Notes under the pieces: generated by a model
Seen by the model: only the letters and a program-made list of their open reading frames with translations
Databases searched by the model: none
Told to the model about the DNA's origin: nothing
Program-made: the position numbers and the translations under genes
NCBI GenBank assembly: GCA_903871605.1
Contig: CAIQHF010000052.1
Location: 1 to 56,839 of the forward strand
Direction: 5' to 3'
Length of the DNA: 56,839 bases
Source: an uncultured Sphingomonadaceae bacterium
Lineage (GTDB): Bacteria; Pseudomonadota; Alphaproteobacteria; Sphingomonadales; Sphingomonadaceae
Shown: positions 1 through 7,412 of the stretch, piece by piece
Position numbering within the stretch: the stretch's first letter is position 1
How the letters are laid out: every line of letters begins with the position of its first letter

Positions 1-450
1 CGGCGATCATGGCATGGGACGTTCCCGTGGCGGCCTCACGAGCAAGATCCACGCCCTCGTGGACGCTGACGGTCGCCCCGTCGCCTTGCGGCTGACTGGC
101 AGGCAGGTCCACGACGCATGTGAGGCCGCGGCCTTGATGGAGGCCATGCCCGAAGGCGCGACCCTGCTCGGCGACAAAGGCTATGACAGCAACGCCATTC
201 GCGAGACGGCCGCCAAGAGGAACTGCTGGGCGAACATCCCCAACCGCTCCAATCGCAAGGAGCGCTTCGCCTTCTCCCCGTGGCTCTATCGACAGCGGAA
301 CCTCGTAGAGCGCTTCTTCAATCGTATCAAGCAGTTCCGAGGCATCGCCACGCGCTACGACAAACACGCTGACAACTATCTCGCTGCCGTCGAACTCGTC
401 TGCGTAAGGCTCTGGTGCCAGCCGTAATGAGTCGACGCCCTAATAAGGGC
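1..450 (+). mobile_element. Right part of an IS5-family (IS427-like) insertion sequence, cut by the window edge
   Basis: Only the 3' part of the element lies in the window: the transposase tail plus a short end. The sequence just after the transposase stop (around 428-448) resembles the corresponding stretch after the second IS5-type transposase near 55.25 kb when both are read on the minus strand (TTATTAGGGCG here, ACATTAGGTCG there), so the right terminal inverted repeat probably lies here. The exact end and any target duplication cannot be fixed without the left end. Confidence 0.6.
2..427 (+). CDS. IS5-family transposase, C-terminal part (partial)
   Basis: This is the catalytic C-terminal half of a DDE transposase of the IS5/IS427 group. 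The frame is open to the window edge, and the residues before the first ATG (14) already fit the family, so the gene is cut by the window rather than starting here. Visible landmarks are the GRSRGGLTSKIH block, the second catalytic Asp in LLGDKGYDS, and the terminal RNLVERFFNRIKQFRGIATRYDK block that carries the catalytic Glu. The paralogue at 54497-55260 has the same blocks but clearly different residues, so the two are different elements and not recent copies. This one acts on its own IS ends; whether it is functional cannot be judged from a fragment. Confidence 0.85.
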   Translation, partial: GDHGMGRSRGGLTSKIHALVDADGRPVALRLTGRQVHDACEAAALMEAMPEGATLLGDKGYDSNAIRETAAKRNCWANIPNRSNRKERFAFSPWLYRQRNLVERFFNRIKQFRGIATRYDKHADNYLAAVELVCVRLWCQP

Positions 451-1076
451 AACGGCTCCATGCCCGAGCTGGACGCCCTTCCGTTCGCTGCATAGCGGAA
501 CCCGATCCGCAGCTTCTGTCAGGCCGGACGTTCACTGAAGCTGATATGATTGGCCGGCTCTGGTCGATACCCACCGATCGCCGCGCCGTCGCGAGGATCC
601 AGATGCGGACATTCATGGTGATTTGGGCCCAACCCGAAACCGGCCGTTGGTTCAGGTATTCGCGAACGGTGGAGATGGCCGTTTGGAGACTGGCAGCTTC
701 CGGTGGTCGAAAGTAGATAGCGGTCATTCGATGCCAGCCCGCTCGGTGTAAACGGCTCAGCCCGAGGGTGTTGCCTCCCGAGCAGCACACGCCGTTCCGA
801 TGCGGCGGCGCAAAGTCCGCTCACGCCGCTGAACCGGCCATTCGCACCGCCGGTAGCTGCCGACCATCAACGCGTGAAATGGCGCCCTTGATTGCGTGAT
901 ATGCTGATTCCAAGTCCGGCCGTGCGTTTGCGGTTGCCCTGGCGGCGATGAATCTCCCAAAGGCGAAACTGAGGGGGCGTGGCTCAGCTGGAAGGCGGCA
1001 CGCGAGCCATTTGCGTTGTGTTACAGCCTTTCCTCTGCGAGCCATTCATCCCGTGAGATTTCGAGGATGGTTAACG
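451..1076. other. Non-coding stretch, no supported gene
   Basis: No reading frame here resembles a known protein and none has a convincing ribosome binding site. The DNA contains pieces typical of sphingomonad intergenic DNA, such as GAATGTCCGC-like and AGCTGCC-like words (minus strand near 610-700 and plus strand near 830-870), also seen at 37.9-38.05 kb. I take it as degenerate intergenic repeats. The promoter of the following glutathione S-transferase gene must lie at its right end. Confidence 0.4.
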
Positions 1077-1718
1077 ATGCTCACCATTTATGGCGAAGGC
1101 CGCGGATTTCGCGTCGTCTGGCTGCTCGAGGAACTGGGCTTGGCGTATCGGCTACACCCGGTCGACCTGTTGGCCACGCCAACGGATTCTGAGTTTCTCG
1201 CGATCAACCCGGCAGGGTTCATCCCGGCGTTGCAAGATGGCGCAACGATCATGGTCGAGTCGATTGCGATCCTTCAGTATCTGCTCGCCAAACACGGTCC
1301 AACATCGCTCGTCGTCACGCCGGATGACCCCGCCTTCGCCGTCTATCTCCAGTTCCTCCATATGGGTGAGGCCGGACTCGCCGGGCCGATGAACACGGTC
1401 CTGGTCGGCCGTAATTTCGCTCCCGAATCCGAGCGTGATGCCTACGTCACCCGCTGGGCAGCCAAGACATTCGAGAGCAGGCTCGGATGTGTGGTCCGCC
1501 GCCTCGCCGACCAAGCCTACCTCGTCGGCGACCGGTTCACCGCAGCGGACATCTCGGTGAGCTACGCGCTGCTGCTCGGGCTGCGTACCGGCAATTACAC
1601 GCCCGGCACCATCGAGCGTGCCTATCTCGAAAGGACGACGACGCGCCCCGACTATTTGCGCGCGATGGAAGCTTGTCAGGCGACCAAGGCCTGGGCGGCG
1701 CGATCACCGCAATTATAG
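1077..1718 (+). CDS. Glutathione S-transferase family protein
   Basis: A 213-residue cytosolic GST, the usual length. Residues 1-75 form the thioredoxin-like N-domain ([20 protein letters not shown], then [11 protein letters not shown] and the glutathione gamma-glutamyl contact motif ESIAILQYL). The helical C-domain carries the conserved [13 protein letters not shown] capping motif. The start at 1077 is chosen because the GST fold begins exactly there and GAGG lies about ten bases upstream (1063-1066); the frame runs open to 948 but that extension has no homology. It presumably conjugates glutathione to electrophiles or acts as a small thiol reductase. It stands alone on this strand; the next gene is a remnant on the other strand. 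Substrate cannot be inferred. Confidence 0.88.
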   Translation: MLTIYGEGRGFRVVWLLEELGLAYRLHPVDLLATPTDSEFLAINPAGFIPALQDGATIMVESIAILQYLLAKHGPTSLVVTPDDPAFAVYLQFLHMGEAGLAGPMNTVLVGRNFAPESERDAYVTRWAAKTFESRLGCVVRRLADQAYLVGDRFTAADISVSYALLLGLRTGNYTPGTIERAYLERTTTRPDYLRAMEACQATKAWAARSPQL

Positions 1719-1769
1719 ATCGATACCGAACTACGATCCCGGCTGGGGCTGTGACCCTCGGATCGGCTA

Positions 1770-1942
1770 GTAACCGCCTTTCGCCGCGCGCTATCCTGTG
1801 ATGGCGGCGCTCCGAAGAAACGCGCATATTCACGGCTGAACCGCGAGGCACTTTCATAGCCTACAGCATAGGCGGCCCGGGCCGGTCGGAACTCGTCGCC
1901 AGCAGGCGCCGCGCAGCCTCCAGTCGCGGCGTTCTTATATTG
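1770..1942 (-). pseudogene. Remnant of an AraC-family regulator (C-terminal HTH only)
   Basis: Two adjacent minus-strand frames together spell the end of an AraC-type DNA-binding domain: first [17 protein letters not shown] (about 1888-1942), then in another frame [20 protein letters not shown] and [12 protein letters not shown] (about 1778-1875). The second HTH of AraC proteins normally reads LEAARRLL..(A)YxVGYESxSxFSREYxRxFGxPP, so a frameshift sits near 1880-1890. No N-terminal sensor domain or first HTH is recognisable. This is a decayed gene, probably from a locus lost when the GST/IS region was rearranged. Confidence 0.65.
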
Positions 1943-2115
1943 GAGCGCGCTCATTGCGGTCGCAGCCGTGAAATGGCGGTGGAAGGACGTGCAGGAAGGC
2001 GAAGGCCTTCGCTGCGGCGTGCGACCTTACGCGGTCGATCAAAAGCACGCGGAAGCGCTGTGGCCCAAGAGCGAGGTCTTGGTCGCGGAGACCTTCTGAC
2101 CTCGATCCTCTTTGG

Positions 2116-2964
2116 TCATCGATGGATCGCTGCCCAGTGCAGGACGGCGGCGATCAGCGCCTGGGCGGCCGCTTGGTGGCCGCCCGGCCCGAGCAGGACG
2201 AACTCCATCTCGGGGAGCGTCGGCAGGCCCGGATCGGGACCAAGCAGCGCGAGCCCGGCCGGCATCAGTCGGGCCGAATGCGGCATCACGCCGAGCCCGG
2301 CGCGGGCCGCAGCGGTCAGCCCGGTCAGGCCCGCGCTGGTAAAGGCGACGCGCCACCGCCGGTCGACCGCCTCGAGCGTCTCGATCGCCTTTGCGCGCGT
2401 CACGCTCGGCGCCGGATAGAGCAAGAGCGGTAACGGTTCGTCGGGATCGATCCGCAAACCCGCATGCCCGACCCACCGGATCGCTTCGTGCCACACGAGC
2501 GTGCCGCGGCGGTCGCCGGCACGCCGTTTTACAAAGATGACGTCGAGCTGTCCGGCATCGAACGCGTCGTAGAGATCTTCGCTCAGCCCGGCGCGCAACT
2601 CGAGGTCCACTTCCGGGTGCCGGCGCGCGAAGCTGGCCAGCACGTCGGGCAGCGCCGACAGCACGAAGTCTTCCGACGCTCCGAGGCGCAGCCGGCCGCG
2701 CAGCGGCGTGTCCGTCAGGCTGCGCTCGAGCCGCAGGTGCGCGTCGATCACCGTGCGGGCCTGCTCCAGCAAGCGCTCGCCATGGAGGGTGAGCGACAAG
2801 CGGTGCGTATCGCGATCGATCAGCCGCCGCCGTGCCGCGGTTTCGAGTCGCGCGATCTTCTGGCTGACGGTCGACTGGCGGACGCCGAGTGCGCGCGCCG
2901 CACCAGTGAAGCTTCTGGCGTCCACGACCGCGACGAAGGCTTCAAGCAGATCAACGGGAATCAT
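2116..2964 (-). CDS. LysR-family transcriptional regulator (divergent to the symporter gene)
   Basis: A LysR-type regulator of 282 residues if started at the third in-frame ATG (MIPVDLLEAF). The HTH is in the first 60 residues (FVAVVDARSFTGAARALGVR then STVSQKIARLE) and a LysR substrate-binding domain follows from about residue 90 to the end (RLRLGASEDF, GLGVMPHSARL). The frame extends to a GTG at 2994, but the palindrome at 2972-2992 would then be coding, and family members begin a few residues before the HTH helix, so I prefer the later start. It is divergently transcribed from the bile-acid-symporter-like gene at 3064, the classic LysR arrangement, so it most likely regulates that gene and itself in response to a transported small molecule. 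Confidence 0.88.
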   Translation of the reverse strand: MIPVDLLEAFVAVVDARSFTGAARALGVRQSTVSQKIARLETAARRRLIDRDTHRLSLTLHGERLLEQARTVIDAHLRLERSLTDTPLRGRLRLGASEDFVLSALPDVLASFARRHPEVDLELRAGLSEDLYDAFDAGQLDVIFVKRRAGDRRGTLVWHEAIRWVGHAGLRIDPDEPLPLLLYPAPSVTRAKAIETLEAVDRRWRVAFTSAGLTGLTAAARAGLGVMPHSARLMPAGLALLGPDPGLPTLPEMEFVLLGPGGHQAAAQALIAAVLHWAAIHR

Positions 2965-2971
2965 ATGCATG

Positions 2972-2992
2972 GTCATCACGATATATGATGAC
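2972..2992. promoter_or_regulatory. Perfect 7-bp inverted repeat, candidate LysR operator
   Basis: Arms GTCATCA and TGATGAC separated by seven bases (CGATATA). Inside lies ATC-N9-GAT, the usual LysR-box form (T-N11-A). It sits between the divergent LysR gene and the symporter gene, 71 bases before the symporter start, where a LysR protein would bind to autoregulate and activate. Confidence 0.65.
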
Positions 2993-3063
2993 ACTTATCG
3001 TGGCTATCGGGATTGTGAACGATCCTCCGCGGCGTACATCGGTCGCACCTTTCAAGGACAACG

Positions 3064-4098
3064 ATGATGGCCCTTCCTAAGATTGCGTCGATCCTGCTCC
3101 GGCTTGATCGCTATCTGCTATTGCTGATCGCGACGGTCGCGCTCGCCGCCTTGCTACCCGCGCGGGGAATCGCGTCGGGATGGGTCGAACATCTCGTGGT
3201 GGTCGCGGTCGCGTTGCTGTTCTTTCTTTACGGCGCGCGGCTGGCACCGGACGCGATCTGGCGCGGGCTCGCGCACTGGCGCTTGCAGGGGTTGATCTTT
3301 GCCAGCACGTATCTGCTGTTCCCGATCCTCGGGATCGTCGTCACGCTGCTGCTGCGCGGGCATCTGCCGCCCGACGTGCTGACCGGGTTGATGTTCCTCT
3401 CCCTGCTGCCCTCGACCGTACAGTCGTCGATCGCTTTCACCTCGATCGCGCGCGGCAATGTACCCGGTGCGCTGTGCGCGGCGTCGCTGTCAAACGTGCT
3501 GGGCGTGGTGCTGACACCGATTCTCGTATCGCAGTTGCTGCCGGCGGCGAGCGGCGGCTTCTCGCTGTCCGCGCTGGAGGACATCGCGACGCAGATCCTG
3601 CTGCCGTTCGTGCTCGGCCAGGCGGCGCGGCCGTGGATCGGCGCGTGGCTGCTGCGCCACCCGCTGCCGACCTCGATCGTCGATCGCGGCTCGGTGCTGG
3701 TGGTGGTCTATGCCGCCTTCAGCGCGGGGATGGTCGCCGGCATCTGGCAGCAGCTGTCGCTCGGCAGCCTGGCCGCGGTGCTCGCGATCGACTTGGCGAT
3801 GCTGGCGCTGGTGCTGCTTGCGGCGACGCTCACCAGCCGCGGCCTCGGCTTTTCAACCGAAGACGAGATCGCGATTGTGTTCTGCGGCTCGAAGAAGAGC
3901 ATGGCGGGCGGCATTCCAATGGCGGCGATCCTGTTTCCCGGCCATGCCGTCGGGCTGATCGTGCTGCCGCTGATGCTGTTCCACCAGGCGCAGTTGTTCG
4001 TCTGCGCGACGCTCGCGCGGCGCTATGCCGGACGTGACGACCGTATCCCTCGCGCGTATCGCCCCGCGGTGCGCCCAATTCTCGGAGACCCCGCATGA
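3064..4098 (+). CDS. Bile acid:sodium symporter-like (SBF-like) membrane transporter
   Basis: A 344-residue polytopic inner-membrane protein of the BASS/SBF-like family. About ten hydrophobic segments alternate with short loops. Family landmarks are LLPSTVQSSIAFTSIARGN (about 115-135) and the second crossing region FCGSKKSMAGGIPMAAILF (about 278-300), which in BASS proteins line the substrate/sodium site. The start at 3064 (ATGATG) follows AAGGA at 3054-3058. Its stop overlaps the start of the next gene as ATGA (4095-4098), so the two were co-translated. Divergent from a LysR gene with a palindromic operator between them. It probably imports or exports an organic anion; the substrate is not evident. 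Confidence 0.88.
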   Translation: MMALPKIASILLRLDRYLLLLIATVALAALLPARGIASGWVEHLVVVAVALLFFLYGARLAPDAIWRGLAHWRLQGLIFASTYLLFPILGIVVTLLLRGHLPPDVLTGLMFLSLLPSTVQSSIAFTSIARGNVPGALCAASLSNVLGVVLTPILVSQLLPAASGGFSLSALEDIATQILLPFVLGQAARPWIGAWLLRHPLPTSIVDRGSVLVVVYAAFSAGMVAGIWQQLSLGSLAAVLAIDLAMLALVLLAATLTSRGLGFSTEDEIAIVFCGSKKSMAGGIPMAAILFPGHAVGLIVLPLMLFHQAQLFVCATLARRYAGRDDRIPRAYRPAVRPILGDPA

Positions 4099-4864
4099 CC
4101 CGGTTCCGCTCGATCCTCTCCGGTCTGCTCGCCGGCGCCGCGGTCCTGACCGCGACCGCCGCTCTGGCAGCGCCGCCGATCCGCGACATCGTGCTGGTGC
4201 ACGGCGCGTTCGTCGACGGGTCGGGCTGGCGCCCGGTCTACGACATCCTCACCCGCGACGGCTTCAAGGTCAGCATCGTCCAGGAGCCGCTCACCGGGCT
4301 CGACGCCGACGTGGACGCGACAAAGCGGGTGATCGACCAGCAGGACGGCAAGTGATCCTGGTCGGGCACAGCTATGGCGACGCGATCATCACCGAGGCGG
4401 GCAACGACGCCCGGGTCGCCGGGCTGGTCTATATCGCCGCGCACGCTCCCGACACGGGCGAGACGGAGGGCGGCAACGGCAAGCGCTATTCGGCGATCGG
4501 GCGTGACGCGATCAGCAAGACGGCGGACGGCTCCACCTATATCGATCCGGCGCGCTATGCCGCCGAGTTCGCCGCCGATCTGCCGCCGGCCGAGGCCGCG
4601 TTCGAGGCGCGCGCGCAGGGTATTACCGCGGCGAGCGTGTTCACCACGTCGATCGTGGATCCGGCATGGAGACACAAACCGGTATGGTACATGGTCGCCA
4701 AGGCGGACCACATCATCAGCCCAGACCTCGAACGGATGTACGCCGCGCGAGCGCAGGCGCGGCAGGTGGTCGAAATCCCCGGCGCGAGCCATTCGGTGTA
4801 CCGCTCGCATCCGCGCGAGGTGGCGGCACTGATCGGGGCTGCCGCGCGCGGCAGCGCGCGCTGA
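4095..4864 (+). pseudogene. Exported alpha/beta hydrolase, broken by a 1-bp deletion
   Basis: Reading 4095-4355 gives a signal peptide (MTRFRSILSGLLAGAAVLTA, cut near ALAAPP) and the start of an alpha/beta hydrolase (DIVLVHGAFVDGSGWRPVYD), which stops at TGA 4353-4355. The rest continues one frame over: VILVGHSYGDAIITEAGNDA with the Ser nucleophile, a long lid, KADHIISPDLERMYAARA with the acid, and PGASHSVYRSHPREV with the His. Restoring one G at AAG|TGATCCTG (4350-4357) rebuilds a continuous protein of about 256 residues. Homologues usually have GHSYGG, here GHSYGD. It overlaps the symporter stop by ATGA, so it belonged to the same operon. Either a genuine pseudogene or a sequencing error. 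Confidence 0.85.
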
Positions 4865-4891
4865 GGGCCAGCGCGGCTCGTACGCGAACGG

Positions 4892-4914
4892 GCGCCCGGC
4901 GCGAGGCCGGGCGC
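4892..4914. terminator. Stem-loop between convergent genes
   Basis: Perfect 9-bp stem GCGCCCGGC / GCCGGGCGC with a 5-base loop, lying between the convergent hydrolase (ends 4864) and AhpD-like gene (ends 4936). There is no clear T-run on either strand, so it is a plausible but unproven bidirectional terminator. Confidence 0.5.
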
Positions 4915-4935
4915 TCGTTGCGTCAAACCTGTCGA

Positions 4936-5502
4936 TCAGGCGGCGATGGCGGCCGGCTTCGACCACTCATTGCCCTTCATGAACCCATCGAGCGGGGTGT
5001 GGACGATGTGGTTGGTGTAGTTGCTCATCACCTTGATCGCGACGCCGAGGATCACTTCGAGCACGTTCTGCCGCGTGAATCCCGCGGCCAGGAACGCATC
5101 GACATCGGCGTCGGCCACCCAGCCACGCTGGCGCACCACCAGCGTCGTGAAGCGGTGCAGCGCCTCGAGCCGCGCGTTGGGCAGCGGTGTGCCGGCGCGC
5201 AGCGCCTCGATCACCGCCGCGTCCATCTTCTGCATCTTGGCGAGCGCGGTGTGCCCGGCCATGCAATAGTGGCATTCGTTCTCGAAATTCGAGGTGAGAT
5301 AGACGACCTGCTGCTCGTGCGGCGTCAGCGTTGTCTTCGAGAAGAGATCCCACAGCGCGGTATAGCCGGCGAGCAGTTCGGGCGATTCCGCCATATAGGA
5401 TTGCAGGTTGGGCACGAAGCCGAATGCGCCCTGCACGGCCTCGAAGATCGGACGGGCGGCTGCAGGGGCGGTGTCGACGGTGTAGGCGGTGAACTGGGTC
5501 AT
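4936..5502 (-). CDS. Carboxymuconolactone decarboxylase / AhpD-like alkylhydroperoxidase family protein
   Basis: A 188-residue all-helical protein of the CMD/AhpD family. The redox motif E-C-H-Y-C-x3-H is at residues 76-84 (NECHYCMAGH), with the paired cysteines that in AhpD reduce peroxides through a disulfide. The C-terminal half repeats helices with VLEVILGVAIKVMSNYTNH, typical of the uncharacterised peroxidase-related branch. The start at 5502 (MTQFTAYTVD) fits the family; the open frame upstream has no homology. It lies 89 bases downstream of, and on the same strand as, the LysR gene at 5592-6485, and may be read through from it. Likely role: peroxide or electrophile defence, in keeping with the NemA/GST/peroxiredoxin genes nearby. 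Confidence 0.87.
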   Translation of the reverse strand: MTQFTAYTVDTAPAAARPIFEAVQGAFGFVPNLQSYMAESPELLAGYTALWDLFSKTTLTPHEQQVVYLTSNFENECHYCMAGHTALAKMQKMDAAVIEALRAGTPLPNARLEALHRFTTLVVRQRGWVADADVDAFLAAGFTRQNVLEVILGVAIKVMSNYTNHIVHTPLDGFMKGNEWSKPAAIAA

Positions 5503-5591
5503 GATCAGGTCTCTCTGTAGGGTCGTTGTTCGACGGCCCGAAACCTGATCGATCGGCGGCCACTGTCGTAGCCGGGTCGGTCGACTAACGT

Positions 5592-6485
5592 TTATGCCGC
5601 GGCGGAATGGCTTGCGAGCTGCTGCTCGACAAAGGCCGCGAACCGGCGGGCCTTCGCGCTCATCATCCGGCCGGCCGGGAACACCGCCCACAGATCGATC
5701 GGCGGCAGCGACCATTCTGTCAGCACGCGCCGTACCGCCCCGCTTTCGATCTCGCGCGCGAACATCCAGTCCGAGCCGATGGTGAGCCCGATGTCGGCCA
5801 GCACCGCTTCGCGCAGCCCCTCGGCCGCGCTCACCCGCACGCGGCCATGCACCGTCACCGAGGTTTCGGTGCCCTCGCGGCTGAGCGCCCAGACGTTCGC
5901 GGTCTGCGTGTAGATGACGACGTCATGTCCGGCGAGCTCGGCCGGGGTCTTCGGCTCGCCGGCGCGCGCGAGATAGCCCGGGGTCGCCAGCACCGAGCGG
6001 CCACCCGTCGCCAGTTTGCGCGCGACCGCGGCGGAATCGGCGAGCGTGCCCATGCGCAGCGAGAGATCGATCCCCTCGGCGACCAGATCGATCACGCGAT
6101 CGTCGAGGATCACGTCGATCTCGAGCTCGGGATTCTCTGCCAGGAAGCGCGGCAGGAGGGGCACGATATGCAGCCGCGCGAAGGTCGTCGCGGCCGATAC
6201 GCGCAGGCAACCCGACAGCCCCGCGCCCGCGCCGCGCGCGGCGAGTTCGGCCTCATCGGCTTCCTGGATCGCCGCCTTGGCGCGCTCGAAGAAGCGTTGG
6301 CCGGCCTCGGTCGGCGAAAGGCCGTGGGTGGAGCGGATCAGCAGGCTGACCTGCAGCCGATTCTCGAGCTGCGCGATCGTCTTCGACACCGCGGGCTGGC
6401 CGACGTTGAGCTGGCGCGCGGCCGCCGAGAAGGAGCCGGTTTCAACCACCCGCACAAAGGTCGCCATCGCCTGATATCGGTCCAC
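5592..6485 (-). CDS. LysR-family transcriptional regulator
   Basis: A 297-residue LysR protein. HTH in residues 1-60 (MDRYQAMATFVRVVETGSF then VGQPAVSKTIAQLENRL), substrate-binding domain from about 90 (LRVSAATTFARLHIVPLLPRF). The start is decided by the ribosome binding site: AGGAGG on the minus strand (6497-6492) is six bases before GTG 6485-6483, whereas upstream ATGs lack one. It is divergent from the small ORF/GST/NemA genes that begin at 6604 and upstream of the AhpD-like gene. The gene set suggests an electrophile- or quinone-responsive activator, an inference from context only. Confidence 0.9.
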   Translation of the reverse strand: MDRYQAMATFVRVVETGSFSAAARQLNVGQPAVSKTIAQLENRLQVSLLIRSTHGLSPTEAGQRFFERAKAAIQEADEAELAARGAGAGLSGCLRVSAATTFARLHIVPLLPRFLAENPELEIDVILDDRVIDLVAEGIDLSLRMGTLADSAAVARKLATGGRSVLATPGYLARAGEPKTPAELAGHDVVIYTQTANVWALSREGTETSVTVHGRVRVSAAEGLREAVLADIGLTIGSDWMFAREIESGAVRRVLTEWSLPPIDLWAVFPAGRMMSAKARRFAAFVEQQLASHSAAA

Positions 6486-6603
6486 GTCATTCCTCCTCGG
6501 AATGGGCATTATTGCCTCGCGGCGACTGCCATGTCGAGCAGCGGGGGAGCATTTCCCGGATCGCGCTTCGGATCGGCCGGAGCGCACAACCGGGGAGACC
6601 GTC

Positions 6604-6756
6604 ATGATGACATGGCTGACGCGCCTGCATCCCGCGCCGTCCGTCATCGACGGACTGCTTGCCTACCAGATCACCGGCAGCCCGATCCCGGCGCTGATCG
6701 CGCTCGCCGCGCCGATCCTGTGCCGCCGGATTGCCCGCCCATCCAAGGATCAATGA
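6604..6756 (+). CDS. Small hydrophobic ORF of unknown function
   Basis: A 50-residue frame preceded by GGGGAG a few bases upstream (around 6593-6598), and ending one base before the start of the next gene (TGA 6754-6756, ATG 6758). It reads as a short basic start, a hydrophobic middle (TGSPIPALIALAAPIL) and a basic end (CRRIARPSKDQ). I do not recognise the family. Spacing and ribosome binding site argue that it is translated as the first gene of the GST/NemA unit; alternatively it is a leader. Moderate to low certainty. Confidence 0.4.
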   Translation: MMTWLTRLHPAPSVIDGLLAYQITGSPIPALIALAAPILCRRIARPSKDQ

Positions 6757-6757
6757 C

Positions 6758-7390
6758 ATGCTCGACGTCTACGCCTTCGCCACGCCCAACAGCATCAAGG
6801 TGCCGATCGCGCTCGAGGAACTCGGGCTCGAATACGCGCTGCACTCGGTCAACGTTCGCCAGGGCGAGCAGAAAACACCCGAATTCGTGGCGCTCAATGC
6901 CAATGCCAAGGTGCCGGTGCTCGTCGATACTGATGGCAGCGCCCGGCTGGTGCTGACCGAATCCGCCGCGATCCTGATCTATCTCGCCGAAAAGAGCGGC
7001 AAGCTGCTCCCGGCATCCGGCCCGGAGCGTGCCCGGGTGTTCGAGCAGCTTTTCTTCCATGCCTCGGCGCTCGGGCCCGCGTTCGGCCAGGCGGGTTTCT
7101 TCCAGCGCCAGGCCTCCGAGCCGCAGCCACTGGCGATCCAGCGCTTCTCGGCGGAGGCGACGCGCACGCTCGCGGTGCTCGACGGCGTGCTCGCCACGCG
7201 CCGCTTCGTCGCCGGCGACGCCTTCACCATCGCCGACATCGCGCATTTCGGCTGGCTGTGGCGGCGCGCCTTCGCCGGGATCGACTTCGCGCAGAGCCCG
7301 CATGTTGCGCGCTGGTACGCCGAAGTCGAGGCGCGCCCCGCCGTGCAGCGCGCGATCGCGCGCATCGACGCGCTCCTTCCCCAAGCCTGA
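6758..7390 (+). CDS. Glutathione S-transferase family protein
   Basis: A 210-residue GST. The thioredoxin-like domain is in residues 1-80 (LDVYAFATPNSIKVPIALEE; NANAKVPVLVD; TESAAILIYLAEKSG) and the helical domain after it with FTIADIAHFGWLW. The N-terminal TPNSIKV segment is the YfcG/YghU-like type, in which an Asn/Ser near residue 10 contacts glutathione and disulfide-reductase activity is common. The start at 6758 is preceded by AAGGA at 6745-6750. Second gene of the unit divergent to the LysR gene, and 22 bases before the ene reductase, so it is co-transcribed with it. Probable role: glutathione-dependent detoxification of electrophiles. Confidence 0.88.
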   Translation: MLDVYAFATPNSIKVPIALEELGLEYALHSVNVRQGEQKTPEFVALNANAKVPVLVDTDGSARLVLTESAAILIYLAEKSGKLLPASGPERARVFEQLFFHASALGPAFGQAGFFQRQASEPQPLAIQRFSAEATRTLAVLDGVLATRRFVAGDAFTIADIAHFGWLWRRAFAGIDFAQSPHVARWYAEVEARPAVQRAIARIDALLPQA

Positions 7391-7412
7391 ACCTCACTCA
7401 AGGGAGACTGTC

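Noticed and set aside
948-1076. N-terminal extension of the first GST by 43 residues
   Set aside because: The GST fold begins at ATG 1077 with a ribosome binding site. The extension has no homology and no start signal.
7029-7412. Extension of NemA by 128 residues into the GST gene
   Set aside because: It is an out-of-frame reading of the GST gene. NemA begins at 7413 with a good ribosome binding site.
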